From Corynebacterium flavescens (lineage in GTDB: Bacteria; Actinomycetota; Actinomycetes; Mycobacteriales; Mycobacteriaceae), in NCBI RefSeq assembly GCF_008693105.1, contig NZ_VXKK01000039.1, positions 1 through 64,000 on the forward strand: a stretch of DNA of 64,000 nt, in the 5' to 3' direction. Both the position numbers and the translations under genes were made by a program. Under the pieces are notes generated by a model, which made no database searches, was not told the DNA's origin, and saw only the letters and a list, made by a program, of their open reading frames with translations. Each line of letters opens with the position of its first letter. Positions within the stretch are counted from its first letter, which is position 1. Positions 1 to 8,479 of this stretch are shown here, piece by piece.

Positions 1-2
1 GG

Positions 3-104
3 CTCCACCAAAGCCTGGGATACCGAACCCCAGCCGAGGTGGAAACCGAATTTTGGAAGCAGAACTTGCCACAGGCAATAATGGAAATCAAGGCAAATGC
101 CTAG
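3..104 (+). CDS. IS3-family transposase, C-terminal end (cut by window edge)
   Basis: Frame 3 from the left edge encodes 33 residues ending in TAG at 102-104. The segment LHQSLGYRTPAEVE matches the C-terminal end of the IS3/IS150 DDE transposase (OrfB), where 'H.SLGYRTP' is a well-known signature. Only the tail is visible, so I cannot say whether the element is intact upstream. The following bases (about 105-160, starting AAAACCCGGGGCACTTCAAA) should hold the right inverted repeat of the element, which cannot be defined without the other end. Confidence 0.7.
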   Translation, partial: LHQSLGYRTPAEVETEFWKQNLPQAIMEIKANA

Positions 105-314
105 GAACAAAACCCGGGGCACTTCAAAAGGGCCTTTAAGGGCTCTTCTGGGTTTTAGAGTGCGTGGTGGGAGTGGCGGGCAAAAAGCGGGTCCCTTGGC
201 GGCATTTTCCTCGATAATCTCCACCACACAGTCACAGTCTTGACCATTGTCGGTGCTTGCCCGCCGGGGTTTGTTTTGGGGTGCTGGAATTCGCCGTTAG
301 GTTCCTGTGTGGGC

Positions 315-1322
315 CTAACGGCTGGTGTGCGGGGGCTGCCAGACTATTGTCCCGCCTTGGCGGGTCAGGCGCCCGCGCCGTGGTGGCGCATTCGGATCAT
401 CCTCATTAACCCCGTTGTGATAACTACACAAGGTCACCAGGTTGGCAACGTTAGTCTCCCCACCGTGCTTCCACGGCGTGAGATGATGAAACTGTCCTCT
501 TTCTGCCGGGATCCTACAGCCTGGCCACGCACAGGTGGGGTGCTCTGCTGCCAGCATTGTGCGCTGCTTGACCGATGCGAATCGCTCAAAGCGGTACAAG
601 TCCACCGGCCCCAGCGTACGGCTTATCACCGTAATAAGACCCTCGTTGGCACAAGCACGCTCTACAAGCTGCGCACCGGTGATAACAGCCCCACTAGTGG
701 TGCGCACCAGCACATCACCACCCTCGCGGCGTACAAGCTTCCCGTAGTCTTCCAACTGGAGGACTGCCATGGTCGTCACACGAGTACGCCCAGCCGGGGC
801 CCCGTCTGCTTTGCCGAGCATGCGGGCGATAAAACTTGCCCCTGGCCGCTTGTGGTCAATGGTCCGGAAAGCATCTGCCATATCCAGCCCATTGCCGGTC
901 ACTGTCAGCGTGGCTAGCCCGTTGGGGTGCTGGCGCAACATCGCGCGCTCGCAATACGTGCGGGGAACACGCATCTCACGCAACCGGCGCCTGGCGACCG
1001 CAGTAACCTGCTCGCTTGGCGTGGCGCATAGCTCTACGCGTAGGTTCCACGCCGCTAGGCGCGCTTTAACGCGGCGGGTAAAAGATTCGATCTGGCGCAG
1101 GGTGCTCAGAGTGTGCCCGTTGCGCCTGGCCGCATTAACGGCTAAGCGCTGCTTGCCGCTGTAGGGAGTGGGGCCGAAGTAGATGGCGTGCAGGCTTATA
1201 AGCTCGGCGGCATCCTGCGCGCTGGCCCCCATCTTTTCAAGGTCTGGGGCAGACAGCCCTGAGCACTCGGCTACGAGGTCAACACCCCGGCTAAGTTGTG
1301 CGAAATACTCCTGCAAACCCAT
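315..1322 (-). CDS. DUF222 / HNH endonuclease (13E12-repeat-like) protein
   Basis: About 335 residues. The C-terminal third holds a clear HNH nuclease core: a Cys-containing stretch CAWPGCRIPAERGQFHHL, then GGETNVANLVTLCSYHNGVNEDD, giving the usual paired zinc-ligand and catalytic histidines (QFHHL). The N-terminal part matches the DUF222 region that precedes HNH in the multicopy actinobacterial '13E12 repeat' proteins. These are widespread in corynebacteria and mycobacteria and of uncertain role, and are often treated as mobile or selfish nucleases. I chose ATG 1322 (MGLQEYFAQL) because the 18 extra upstream codons look non-coding. It lies next to an IS3 remnant, and an inverted pair of DnaA-box-like sequences sits about 65 bases upstream. 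Confidence 0.8.
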   Translation of the reverse strand: MGLQEYFAQLSRGVDLVAECSGLSAPDLEKMGASAQDAAELISLHAIYFGPTPYSGKQRLAVNAARRNGHTLSTLRQIESFTRRVKARLAAWNLRVELCATPSEQVTAVARRRLREMRVPRTYCERAMLRQHPNGLATLTVTGNGLDMADAFRTIDHKRPGASFIARMLGKADGAPAGRTRVTTMAVLQLEDYGKLVRREGGDVLVRTTSGAVITGAQLVERACANEGLITVISRTLGPVDLYRFERFASVKQRTMLAAEHPTCAWPGCRIPAERGQFHHLTPWKHGGETNVANLVTLCSYHNGVNEDDPNAPPRRGRLTRQGGTIVWQPPHTSR

Positions 1323-1714
1323 GACCGCCACGCTAAGGCACCACCCACCGCCGCGACAATCCCCAACCCGCACCAAGGCGGAGAACTGTGGATAACCCGC
1401 CCGCGCCGGACGCAGTTATCCACAGCCGGGCCGCCTAACCAGAACTTGGCAGTGCGGTAGCAAAGCCATCCGGCCTATCCTGAAGGATTGGGCCCATGCG
1501 GAATCAAAATCATTGCACCCTAAAACTGGAAGAGCCGGTTTACTGCCGCGCATGTCATCAAAGTGTCGTGCCCTAAAACAACGAAAAGGCCCCAGCAGGT
1601 ATTGAATCCTACGGGGTCTCTAGCCGTAACTGCACCGGACTCAATCTCCTCAAGCTGCGACATCGCGCATGGTAGCATTCCGCTCAAAACGGACAACCAT
1701 CAAAGGGCAAGGCG
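1323..1714. other. Non-coding stretch upstream of the HNH gene
   Basis: No supportable gene. It holds the DnaA-box-like inverted repeat (1386-1425). It also holds a stem-loop at about 1588-1618: read on the minus strand, GACCCCGTAGG pairs imperfectly with CCTGCTGGGGCC and is followed by a T-rich run, so it could be a minus-strand terminator. No minus-strand gene is visible just upstream of it, so it may be a leftover of a lost gene. Confidence 0.4.
1386..1425. repeat. Inverted pair of DnaA-box-like sequences
   Basis: CTGTGGATAAC at 1386-1396 and GTTATCCACAG at 1415-1425 form a perfect 11-bp inverted repeat around an 18-base spacer. Each arm contains TTATCCACA, a perfect match to the DnaA-box consensus TTATNCACA. 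It lies in the upstream region of the HNH gene. Binding by DnaA is inference; it may equally be an operator or a structural site of the HNH element. Confidence 0.55.
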
Positions 1715-2190
1715 ATGACAAACTGGCTAGTTGAGCAAGTGACCTGGGACCATCCTGGCGCTAAACGTCTGCGGGAGCAGCAGCGAGCGGAACTCGACGC
1801 CAGGTAGGGCAACGACGACCACGAGCCCGGGATCCACCCCTCGGCGGCAGACGTTTTTGCCTTCTTCGTTGCACGAGATGCATCCGGCGAGGATATGGCC
1901 TGCGGCGGACTACGCATGGTCGACGAGAACTCGCTCGGACCGGGAGTAGCGGAAATCAAGCGCATGTACGCCGATCCAAAAGGGCGCGGAAATGGTGCTG
2001 CTGCAGCAATCCTAAATGCACTCGAATCTCATGCTGCTGCTCATGGCGCTAAAAGCTAGTTCTAGAAACCGGAACGATCCAACCCGATGGCTCACGCTTC
2101 TACGAGAAGCACGGCTACACACCCATACCGCTCTTCGGCGACTACATCGGATCACAGGTTTCTCTCTGCTACGCACGCAGCCTCCGTTAA
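1715..2190 (+). pseudogene. GNAT N-acetyltransferase, broken
   Basis: Starting at ATG 1715 (MTNWLVEQVTWDHPGAKRLR), the frame meets TAG at 1805-1807, where related proteins usually have an aromatic residue (DAR-x-GNDDHEPG). It resumes with an acetyl-CoA-binding motif (MYADPKGRGNGAAAAILNAL) and then loses the frame near 2055. Adding one base restores LVLETGTIQPDGSRFYEKHG and a normal C-terminus to TAA 2188-2190. One nonsense change plus one single-base deletion make a typical GNAT gene of about 157 residues non-functional. The substrate is unknown. Confidence 0.75.
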
Positions 2191-2501
2191 AACACGGCCC
2201 CCAGCAGCACTTCTCACTACTTAGTCGAAAAGAGCCCCACTGGGTTCGAGTGAACTTCTCCCTGAAAGTTGGACTGAGTAACAAGACACCAAATTTTGGG
2301 GAGTTTTCTATGCGCACTTTCATCCTCTCGTGCACCTTGCTATTTGCAGCTGGGCAGGGTTGTGAGCTCTGGTGTTAAGGCGAGATAATGCGGATTAAGG
2401 CGCTTTATTACTTGGCATGTCGCGACGACGTCGCGGAAGCTGGGCCATCAAATCTACAAGGTCCCCGCTTCATCAATTGTCAGTTTTGATAGCCTGCTTC
2501 C
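2191..2501. other. Stretch between two GNAT genes
   Basis: No clear gene apart from the possible small ORF at 2310-2378. Base use is more AT-rich than in the core genes, like the neighbouring acetyltransferase. I see no convincing terminator or promoter. Confidence 0.35.
2310..2378 (+). CDS. Possible 22-residue hydrophobic peptide or gene remnant
   Basis: ATG 2310 is preceded by GGGGAG at good spacing and opens a short frame, MRTFILSCTLLFAAGQGCEL, ending at TAA 2378. It resembles the start of a membrane protein or a signal peptide. It could be a genuine tiny membrane peptide or the first segment of a decayed gene, as its neighbours are decayed. Nothing else supports it. Confidence 0.2.
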   Translation: MRTFILSCTLLFAAGQGCELWC

Positions 2502-3074
2502 ATGCAGAAATTCAGAGTGGCGACTGAGGAAGATATAGAGCCTTTATCTGAAACCTTAAGCGAAGCTTTCCGCGACTACCCATGGACTAATTGGACAGTT
2601 GCGCCAGATAATCATCAGTCGAGGCTTGCGCAAATACAGGAGCTTTGTCTTAGGGAAATCGCCCTACCCTACGGGATAGTTGTCACCAATGACAATCATT
2701 CGGCAGCACTCGCTGCCAATGCGCCTAACGCCGAATCGAAAGTAGCTTCTCAGACGTGGAAGCGCTTGACATCGCTCTTGGGGAGCTCCCAAACAAGTGA
2801 TTTAGTCGTCGAACTTCCGCAAGCTGCTGTTTCCAATAGCTGGGAGTTGTCAACTGTCGGTGTCAGACCTGAATACCAAGGGCGAGGACTCGGTGCAGGA
2901 ATTATCGAGTATTTGATAGATTCTCTTGATTCTCAAGTGAACTCTCGCATTCCTGTACACCTCGAGACGTCAGATCCCAGGAATGTCAGACTCTATGAAA
3001 AGCTCGAGTTCCAAGTCTATTCGTTGACGCAGATACCCAGTGGTCCCCCAGTCTGGTCTATGCAACGTGAATGA
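2502..3074 (+). CDS. GNAT family N-acetyltransferase
   Basis: 190 residues. The acetyl-CoA pyrophosphate-binding motif A is visible at about residues 126-141 (VRPEYQGRGLGAGIIEYL, pattern Q-x-x-G-x-G). It is followed by motif B (ETSDPRNVRLYEKLEFQVY), which places it in the GNAT superfamily. Acceptor substrate unknown; similar small acetyltransferases act on antibiotics, amino acids or protein N-termini. It is intact, unlike the GNAT pseudogene just upstream. Its codon use is richer in A/T than the core genes, which fits acquisition by transfer. Confidence 0.8.
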   Translation: MQKFRVATEEDIEPLSETLSEAFRDYPWTNWTVAPDNHQSRLAQIQELCLREIALPYGIVVTNDNHSAALAANAPNAESKVASQTWKRLTSLLGSSQTSDLVVELPQAAVSNSWELSTVGVRPEYQGRGLGAGIIEYLIDSLDSQVNSRIPVHLETSDPRNVRLYEKLEFQVYSLTQIPSGPPVWSMQRE

Positions 3075-3115
3075 AGATCTTTGAGGATTCCGGAACGACT
3101 CCACCATCGCATGTT

Positions 3116-4543
3116 TCAGTGCTTGAGCAGCGCGACCACAGCGCATAGCCCAATTGCAGCTGCAAAAGCCACACTGGCACCTAAACCAACGCTATGGAAG
3201 CCGTGCAGAAACTCATCGCCGGCAACGAGGGAACCCAAGAGAGCCACGCCAAGCAGGCTTCCGATCTGCCGCAGGCAATTTACTACGCCTGAGGCGCTGC
3301 CCGCATAGTCAGCAGGTGCGGCATGCACGGCCATTGATGTGGCTGCCGGCATGGCGAAGGCCATTCCGAACCCGCCCAAGAAGGTGCTCAAGGCTATGAG
3401 GATGTAGGGCGTCGAGGGTTGGAAGAATGCGAGTCCGGCAAAACCAATGGCACCTGCCACAAGACCCATGACAATGACCCTCACCTCCCCTATCCGTGCT
3501 GAGTAACGTCCGCCGAGAGGAGCGGCCACGATAGCGCTGCACGCTTGGGGCGCTAGCGCTAGGCCAGCCTTCCACGCTTCAAATCCAAGATAGTTCTGGA
3601 AGAATAAGGACAGCGCAAAAAGCTGGCCGAAGAAGCTGAAGTTAAGAATGAGACCCACCGCGCACGCTACCGCGAACTTAGAGGAACTAAATAGTTTTAT
3701 GGGAAGCATGGGCATGCGCGCTTTGGTCTCAACAAATAGAAACAGTGCAACGATTGAAACGGCAGCCACAACAAGGATTGCCTGTGCAGCGGGAGAAAGC
3801 TCGGAGCTGTGCATATTGATGATCACATAAGCCACTAGCGCTAGCCCCACGACGGAGAGCGACAATCCTAGAAGATCCAGGCGGGCTGTCTTTTTCGGCT
3901 CGGCTCAGAGCCAAGACCCGTTGGCCAAGGAAGATGACTATCGCAATAAGTGGGATGCTTATCCAAAATGCGGCACGCACCCGCTCCCTGATACTAGGGC
4001 TCCGCCGAGCACAGGTCCGAGCGCTGCGGCCGCACCGCCTGCCCCTCCCCAGAGGCCGATGATGCGGGTCTGTTGTCGGCGCTCACTTATCACCGCGGGG
4101 ATAAGAGCTAGGGAGCTGGGGACAATACCAGCGGCCCCTATGCCCTGCAGAGCTCTCGAGGCAATAAGCTGTGCCATTGTCCCGCTCAAGGCACAAGCCA
4201 TCGAGCCGCAAGCGAATACGGCCAATCCGCTGAGAAAGACACGTTTAGCGCCGAAGCGGTCACAAGCAGTGCCGCCGCCCAAGAGCAGGGCCGCAAATAC
4301 CAGCGTGTAGGCATTAACCACCCATTGCAGTAGATTCACCGACGCCCCCATGTCTCTTCCGATATCGGCAAGTGACACGTTGACTATGGTCGCATCGAGC
4401 ATAACGACGAAGTATCCAACGATGATGACCGCCACCGACAGCTGGCGGCTTCTGCTTGAGCTCGTGCTCACTCCTTGACTGAGGAACCTAAAGAAACGGA
4501 GGACAGGAATTCCCGCTTCCCAGTCAGAAGTATCCACGCACAA
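3116..4543 (-). pseudogene. MFS drug exporter (DHA2/EmrB type), broken by two indels
   Basis: The N-terminal half (3959 to about 4470) shows the first helices and the motif MLDATIVNVSLADIG typical of 14-helix DHA2 exporters, then GGGTACDRFGAKRV (motif A, GxxaDRxGxkr). The C-terminal half is 3116-3865. A one-base deletion near 3979 turns GSGWRAAFW into GSGCVPHFG followed by TAA. A one-base insertion near 3902 then restores the original frame, so about 77 bases are out of frame. The true start is unclear; the first 24 residues of the long frame are probably not translated. It is divergent from the regulator at 4588, the usual arrangement of a regulator and its exporter, and both are damaged. 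Confidence 0.8.
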
Positions 4544-4587
4544 CTGTTCGCACTGTCCCGAACTATCGCGGCGATAGATTTGGATTC

Positions 4588-5319
4588 ATGCACGACAAGC
4601 AGCTACTCGAACCAACTCCGGATATTTCCCGGCTGGCCGCCGTCTTTGCCAATAGCGCACGGTCGGCACTTTGTTCTGCGCTTATGAGCGGCACCTCTTG
4701 GACCGTAGGCAAGTTGGCCGCGTATGCGCACATTGCACGCTCCACTGCTAGCGAGCATGTCACAGTTTTGGTGGAGGCAGGCATAGCCCGCGAGTACAGG
4801 CAGGGAAGGCACCGCTATGTCACGATCTCCGGCCCCGCAGTAGGAGATCTCATCGAAAGGTTGGGCGCACTCTCTGCGGCCCACTTCGATACCCCGCACA
4901 GCCTCAACGCTTCTCGCCACACGCAACGCTTCACTGCCTCGCGGACCTGCTACTAGCACTTGGCGGGCAGGTTAGGGGTAGATCTGGCGCAGTGGCTCGT
5001 TGCGCAAGGCTATACCGACGCGGACTTCCGAGTTACGCCTCGAGGCGCCCTGCTCATGGAGCGATGGGGCGTGGCCGCTGCGCAGTCCCTGACGGCGCGC
5101 CCCTGCATTGACACCTCCCAACGCCTGCCTCACATGGGAGGAGAGCTCGGGAACGCGCTGTGTTCAGCCTTCTTTGCCAACGGCTGGATTGCACGGGTGG
5201 GCGATACCCGTGCGGGCGAACCCACCGCACGGGGCATCAAGGCGTTCTCGGCGGCGTCATTCGACGTCGCCCGCGCCATGAGTATGCATCCGGACTCCCT
5301 CGGCGTTGAAGATGCTTAA
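4588..5319 (+). pseudogene. ArsR-like winged-helix regulator, interrupted by amber codon
   Basis: One reading frame of about 242 residues is split by TAG at 4954-4956. The N-terminal part holds a winged helix (VFANSARSALCSALMSGTSW, then VGKLAAYAHIARSTASEHVT as the recognition region). After the TAG the same frame continues HLAGRLGVDLAQWLVAQGY, which in intact relatives follows RTCY-x directly. A single base change (for example from TCG or GAG) explains the stop. The first 122 residues could still give a DNA-binding fragment. It is divergently placed to the broken MFS exporter, whose local regulator it probably was. The 3' end overlaps the convergent XRE-cupin gene by 63 bases. Confidence 0.7.
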
Positions 5320-5835
5320 GACTTGTGCAGGTCCCTCCTGCGTGGCCGAAATGGCATGAGGCTCGCGGGTGTCGAACTCCGCGGCTTCGCCTGGCCCCAG
5401 AATGAGGTCGCGATCGCCGAGCTGCAGCAGAATGCTTCCGTTGAGGACGTAGATCCACTCGTAGCCCGTGTGAACGCGTTTTGCGGGACGCCGCTTAGCT
5501 CGTGGGTAGTCAATCTTGAACGTGCGAACGGGGGAAGAATCCGGCGCCAAGGGAGTAATGATTAGCCCGCCACGGCGAATGGAGGAGCGGCGAACCCGGG
5601 GATCGCGGACTTCGTGGGGAAGGAGATCATCGAGACGGATTCCCAGCTGCCGGATTAGCGGAACGAGCAGCTCGAGGTTGGCCTGCCTTTTGCCGGATTC
5701 TAGGCGTGAAAGAGTGCTCGCGGAGATTCCTGCAGCGCCCGCGAGTTCCTCCAAGGTCAAGTTCCGATCTCGGCGCGCTATGCGCAGGCGAGGGCCAATC
5801 CCGGCCAACTCTTGGTTGATGTTGCCTTGCCTCAT
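5257..5835 (-). CDS. XRE-family regulator with C-terminal cupin domain
   Basis: About 192 residues from ATG 5835, which has AGAGG upstream. The N-terminal helix-turn-helix is GPRLRIARRDRNLTLEELAG followed by GISASTLSRLESGKRQANLE. The C-terminal cupin barrel includes HTGYEWIYVLNGSILLQLGD and GEAAEFDTREPHAISA. HTH-cupin proteins of this kind are usually repressors sensing a small molecule in the barrel. It is divergent from the thioredoxin-reductase-like gene at 5930, and the 94-bp gap contains two related dyad sites overlapping a plausible promoter, so it probably controls that gene and itself. Confidence 0.85.
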   Translation of the reverse strand: MRQGNINQELAGIGPRLRIARRDRNLTLEELAGAAGISASTLSRLESGKRQANLELLVPLIRQLGIRLDDLLPHEVRDPRVRRSSIRRGGLIITPLAPDSSPVRTFKIDYPRAKRRPAKRVHTGYEWIYVLNGSILLQLGDRDLILGPGEAAEFDTREPHAISATQEGPAQVLSIFNAEGVRMHTHGAGDVE

Positions 5836-5870
5836 TGCCGCCTCTCTTGCCTTCTTGCCCCAAACCTTTA

Positions 5871-5909
5871 CTTGCCGTTTTAGCAAAGGGTCTTGCTATC
5901 CTAGCCAAG
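5871..5909. promoter_or_regulatory. Two dyad operator-like sites between XRE regulator and flavoprotein
   Basis: CTTGCCGTTTTAGCAAAG (5871-5888) and CTTGCTATCCTAGCCAAG (5892-5909) share CTTGC..T..TAGC.AAG and are each imperfect palindromes. Their starts are 21 bp apart, two helical turns. They overlap a possible promoter for the flavoprotein gene (TTGCCG at 5872, TATCCT at 5897, 19-base spacer). I infer cooperative repressor binding by the adjacent XRE-cupin protein. Confidence 0.5.
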
Positions 5910-5929
5910 AGTACCGAGAATCTTCGTTC

Positions 5930-6916
5930 ATGAGTTCACAACCAAGAACTAAGACAGATCCCTGGGACACCATTGTCGTTGGCGGCGGAGTGGCCGGGCT
6001 TTCCGCAGCACTCCTTGTCGCCAGATCACGGCGCAGAGTCCTTGTCATTGATTCGGGGGCACCACGTAATCGCTTCGCCGCTCATATGCATGGCGTGCTC
6101 GGCAACGACGGTAAGCCGCCCCTGGATTTTGTCCAGCAGGGCCGAAAGGAACTTGCTTCCTATGGCGTCGAATTCTTAAGCGGGAGTGCAATCGACGTCA
6201 CAGAGATAGCTTCCCTGGCTGGCACAGTCGGTGAGAGCGATGCGGGCATCGAGGTGAAGCTAGCTTCAGGGCACAGCTTCCGCGCCCGCACGCTTATCGT
6301 CGCCAGCGGCGTCAAGGACACGTTGCCCGCGGTGCCCGGTTTGGCCGAGCGCTGGGGCAAGAGCGTATTCCATTGCCCCTTCTGCGACGGCTGGGAGGTT
6401 GCGGAGCAACGCATAGGTGTCCTTGCCACCTCCCCTGTTTCACTCCATCAAGTAGAGATGCTGCGGCAGTGGAGCAACCAGGTGAACTTCTTCGCCTTCG
6501 GTGCAGGCCCGCTCGATGAGGCTGCGTTGCACAGGCTGCGAGCGCGAGGCATCGCGGTGATTGATTCCGAGGTCAACGCAGTCTTGGGCCAGGAGCCCGC
6601 CATCAGTGCGGTGCGCACTGAAGATGGCCAAGAAATCGAGTTCGACGCGATTTTCACCATGGGGACGTTAACCCCACATGATGGATTCTTGGCGGGCCTT
6701 GACCTTGAAAGGGAAGATCTTCCCTTCGGCCTAGGCTCTTTCCTCCAAGTCGATGCGACTGGGAAAACGAGCCACCCCCGAATCTGGGCGGTGGGCAACG
6801 TGGTCAACCCCATGACCAACGTGCCGCAATCCATCGGCGCCGGCGCCACCACTGGGCCGGCGGTGGCGGGCTTTCTGATCCAAGAGGACTACGCCCGTAT
6901 CACCGCGCAGCAGTAG
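5930..6916 (+). CDS. Thioredoxin-reductase-like FAD disulfide oxidoreductase
   Basis: 328 residues from ATG 5930; the frame is open further upstream, but that part runs through the divergent XRE gene. An FAD Rossmann motif (VVGGGVAGLSAALLVARSRR) lies at residues 16-35 and a redox disulfide HCPFCDGWE with Cys149 and Cys152. The C-terminal FAD motif includes RIWAVGNVVNP. The second Rossmann segment, where thioredoxin reductases carry GGGxSA for NADPH, reads VLATSPVSLHQVEML and has no glycine-rich loop. It therefore resembles the dithiol-oxidase branch (GliT/HlmI-like) or a reductase using another electron donor. Probably regulated by the divergent XRE-cupin protein. Confidence 0.8.
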   Translation: MSSQPRTKTDPWDTIVVGGGVAGLSAALLVARSRRRVLVIDSGAPRNRFAAHMHGVLGNDGKPPLDFVQQGRKELASYGVEFLSGSAIDVTEIASLAGTVGESDAGIEVKLASGHSFRARTLIVASGVKDTLPAVPGLAERWGKSVFHCPFCDGWEVAEQRIGVLATSPVSLHQVEMLRQWSNQVNFFAFGAGPLDEAALHRLRARGIAVIDSEVNAVLGQEPAISAVRTEDGQEIEFDAIFTMGTLTPHDGFLAGLDLEREDLPFGLGSFLQVDATGKTSHPRIWAVGNVVNPMTNVPQSIGAGATTGPAVAGFLIQEDYARITAQQ

Positions 6917-6940
6917 AGAGATAGGGCTGTTAGTTGCCTA

Positions 6941-7219
6941 TTAGTTGCGCTCGGCGAGAAGACGCTGCAGCTCCTTGAGATCGCTGGAGCGGCGGCGCGA
7001 GCGGGTCACGCCCAGGGCGATGAGCCCGATGACTACGGCGCTGACGCCGGCGATGACGTACTGCACGTTGCGCTGCTGCAGCTTGTTGGCTGCAGCAGTC
7101 TTGGCGTCACCGACTAGGTTCTGTGGCTTGCTCCGATCCGCGAGTTCGTCCAAGGTTCCAGCTAGCTGACGGCGGGTGCGTTCAATATCGCGCTGAATAT
7201 CGTCAATGTTGCGTGCCAC
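6941..7219 (-). CDS. DUF3618 membrane protein
   Basis: 92 residues from GTG 7219, with AGGAG seven bases upstream; longer frames upstream lack this signal. The N-terminal half is the DUF3618 signature, ARNIDDIQRDIERTRRQLAG then TLDELADRSKP, a charged coiled-coil-like helix. One membrane segment (VQYVIAGVSAVVIGLIALGV) follows, then a basic C-terminal tail. The family is common in Actinobacteria and of unknown function. It ends 24 bases from the convergent flavoprotein gene. Confidence 0.8.
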   Translation of the reverse strand: MARNIDDIQRDIERTRRQLAGTLDELADRSKPQNLVGDAKTAAANKLQQRNVQYVIAGVSAVVIGLIALGVTRSRRRSSDLKELQRLLAERN

Positions 7220-7363
7220 GATTGTCTCCTGAGTTCTACTTAGGTTCTCTTCTCGACCACACAGTCTACAGCGTGAATCCCCCGCAGGGTCGGTGAGGGG
7301 GAAGCAAGCTGGCCAGTGGCTAAGTTCGCCTGGGCTAAGGCCAGGCAATGTATTGTTGTCCCT

Positions 7364-7834
7364 ATGACTGAAGCTAAGCGTTTAGAAGTTGGAGATACCG
7401 CCCCCGCGTTTTCTTTGCCCGATGATGCCGGGCATACCGTCTCTCTATCGGACTACGCCGGCAAGCGCGTCCTCGTCTACTTCTATCCGCGAGCCAATAC
7501 TCCCGGCTGCACCAAGGAAGCCTGTGACTTTAGGGATTCCCTCGAGCAGCTCAACTCGCTCGATATCGCCGTCGTTGGCATCTCGCCCGATAAGCCGGAG
7601 GCAATTGCCAAGTTCCGCGCCGAGCACGAGCTTAATTTCCCGCTCTTGTCGGATCCTGACAAGACTGTCTTGTCCGCCTACGGGGCCTTCGGGGAGAAGA
7701 AGAACTACGGCAAGGTAGTCCAGGGCGTCATCCGCTCTACTTTCCTGGTCGAGCCGGATGGCACCATTGGACAGGCCTTGTACAACGTCAAGGCCACCGG
7801 ACATGTCGCCCGCGTTATGAAAGGCCTCGCCTAG
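7364..7834 (+). CDS. bcp: Thiol peroxidase / peroxiredoxin, BCP type
   Basis: 156 residues. Reduces hydrogen peroxide and organic hydroperoxides in the cytoplasm with thioredoxin-type donors. The motif NTPGCTKEACDFRDS shows the peroxidatic Cys of the thioredoxin fold with a second Cys five residues later (CxxxxC), as in atypical 2-Cys BCP proteins. Upstream are GDTAPAFSLPDDAG and YFYPRANTPGCT, both typical. ATG 7364 is the start used by the family. A TetR gene begins three bases after its stop, so the two are probably cotranscribed. Confidence 0.9.
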   Translation: MTEAKRLEVGDTAPAFSLPDDAGHTVSLSDYAGKRVLVYFYPRANTPGCTKEACDFRDSLEQLNSLDIAVVGISPDKPEAIAKFRAEHELNFPLLSDPDKTVLSAYGAFGEKKNYGKVVQGVIRSTFLVEPDGTIGQALYNVKATGHVARVMKGLA

Positions 7835-7837
7835 ACC

Positions 7838-8479
7838 GTGAGTGAAACGAGCACCACTTCCACGCCGGAACTGCTGGTCCCCCGCCGGCGGCCAGCCCAA
7901 GCGCGCAGCCGCGAGAGGTTCAATAGGATCCTCAAGGCCGCGCGTAGCGTGCTCGTAGACACCGGTTTCGAGTCCTTCACCTTCGATGAGGTCTCCCGCC
8001 GCGCCGAGGTCCCCATCGGGACTCTGTACCAATTCTTTGCCAATAAGTACGTGCTGATCTGCGAGCTCGACCGCCAAGACACGGCGGAGAACCTCAGTGA
8101 GATTGAGCGCTTCTCGGAGCATGTTCCGGCGCTGCAATGGCCGGACTTCCTCGATGAATTCATTGACCACCTGGCACGCATGTGGCGCGAGGATCCCTCC
8201 CGCCGCGCGGTCTGGCACGCCGTGCAATCCACCCCGGCCACGCGCGCCACAGCCGCAGATACCGAGCTACAGCTCCTGCAGCCACTGGCCAGCATCCTAG
8301 AGCCTCTCGCCCCGCAGATGGACTACGAGCAGCGGGTGAACCTTGGCGGGTTCCTCGTACACACGGTGGTCTCCATGCTCAACTATGCGGCATCGGAAAA
8401 CTTGGAGTCTTTCGACTCCACAGTCATGGAGATTAAGCGCATGCTCGTGGCCTACCTCTTTGCGGTGGCCACCGGCTAG
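7838..8479 (+). CDS. TetR-family transcriptional regulator
   Basis: 213 residues from GTG 7838. The N-terminal HTH is recognisable: RSRERFNRILKAARSVLVDT, then FTFDEVSRRAEVPIGTLYQF and FANKYVLI. The C-terminal ligand and dimerisation part is variable and gives no clue to the inducer. It follows bcp by three bases and ends overlapping acpS (opposite strand) by four bases. Its target is not visible; bcp itself or the adjacent fatty-acid genes are possibilities. Confidence 0.85.
   Translation: MSETSTTSTPELLVPRRRPAQARSRERFNRILKAARSVLVDTGFESFTFDEVSRRAEVPIGTLYQFFANKYVLICELDRQDTAENLSEIERFSEHVPALQWPDFLDEFIDHLARMWREDPSRRAVWHAVQSTPATRATAADTELQLLQPLASILEPLAPQMDYEQRVNLGGFLVHTVVSMLNYAASENLESFDSTVMEIKRMLVAYLFAVATG

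Noticed and set aside
4954..4956. Possible stop-codon recoding (amber suppression) across the window
   Set aside because: The in-frame stops are of all three kinds (TAG at 1805 and 4954, TAA at 25755, TGA at 35132) and occur alongside indels, which fits ordinary pseudogene decay. No selenoprotein context is seen at the TGA.
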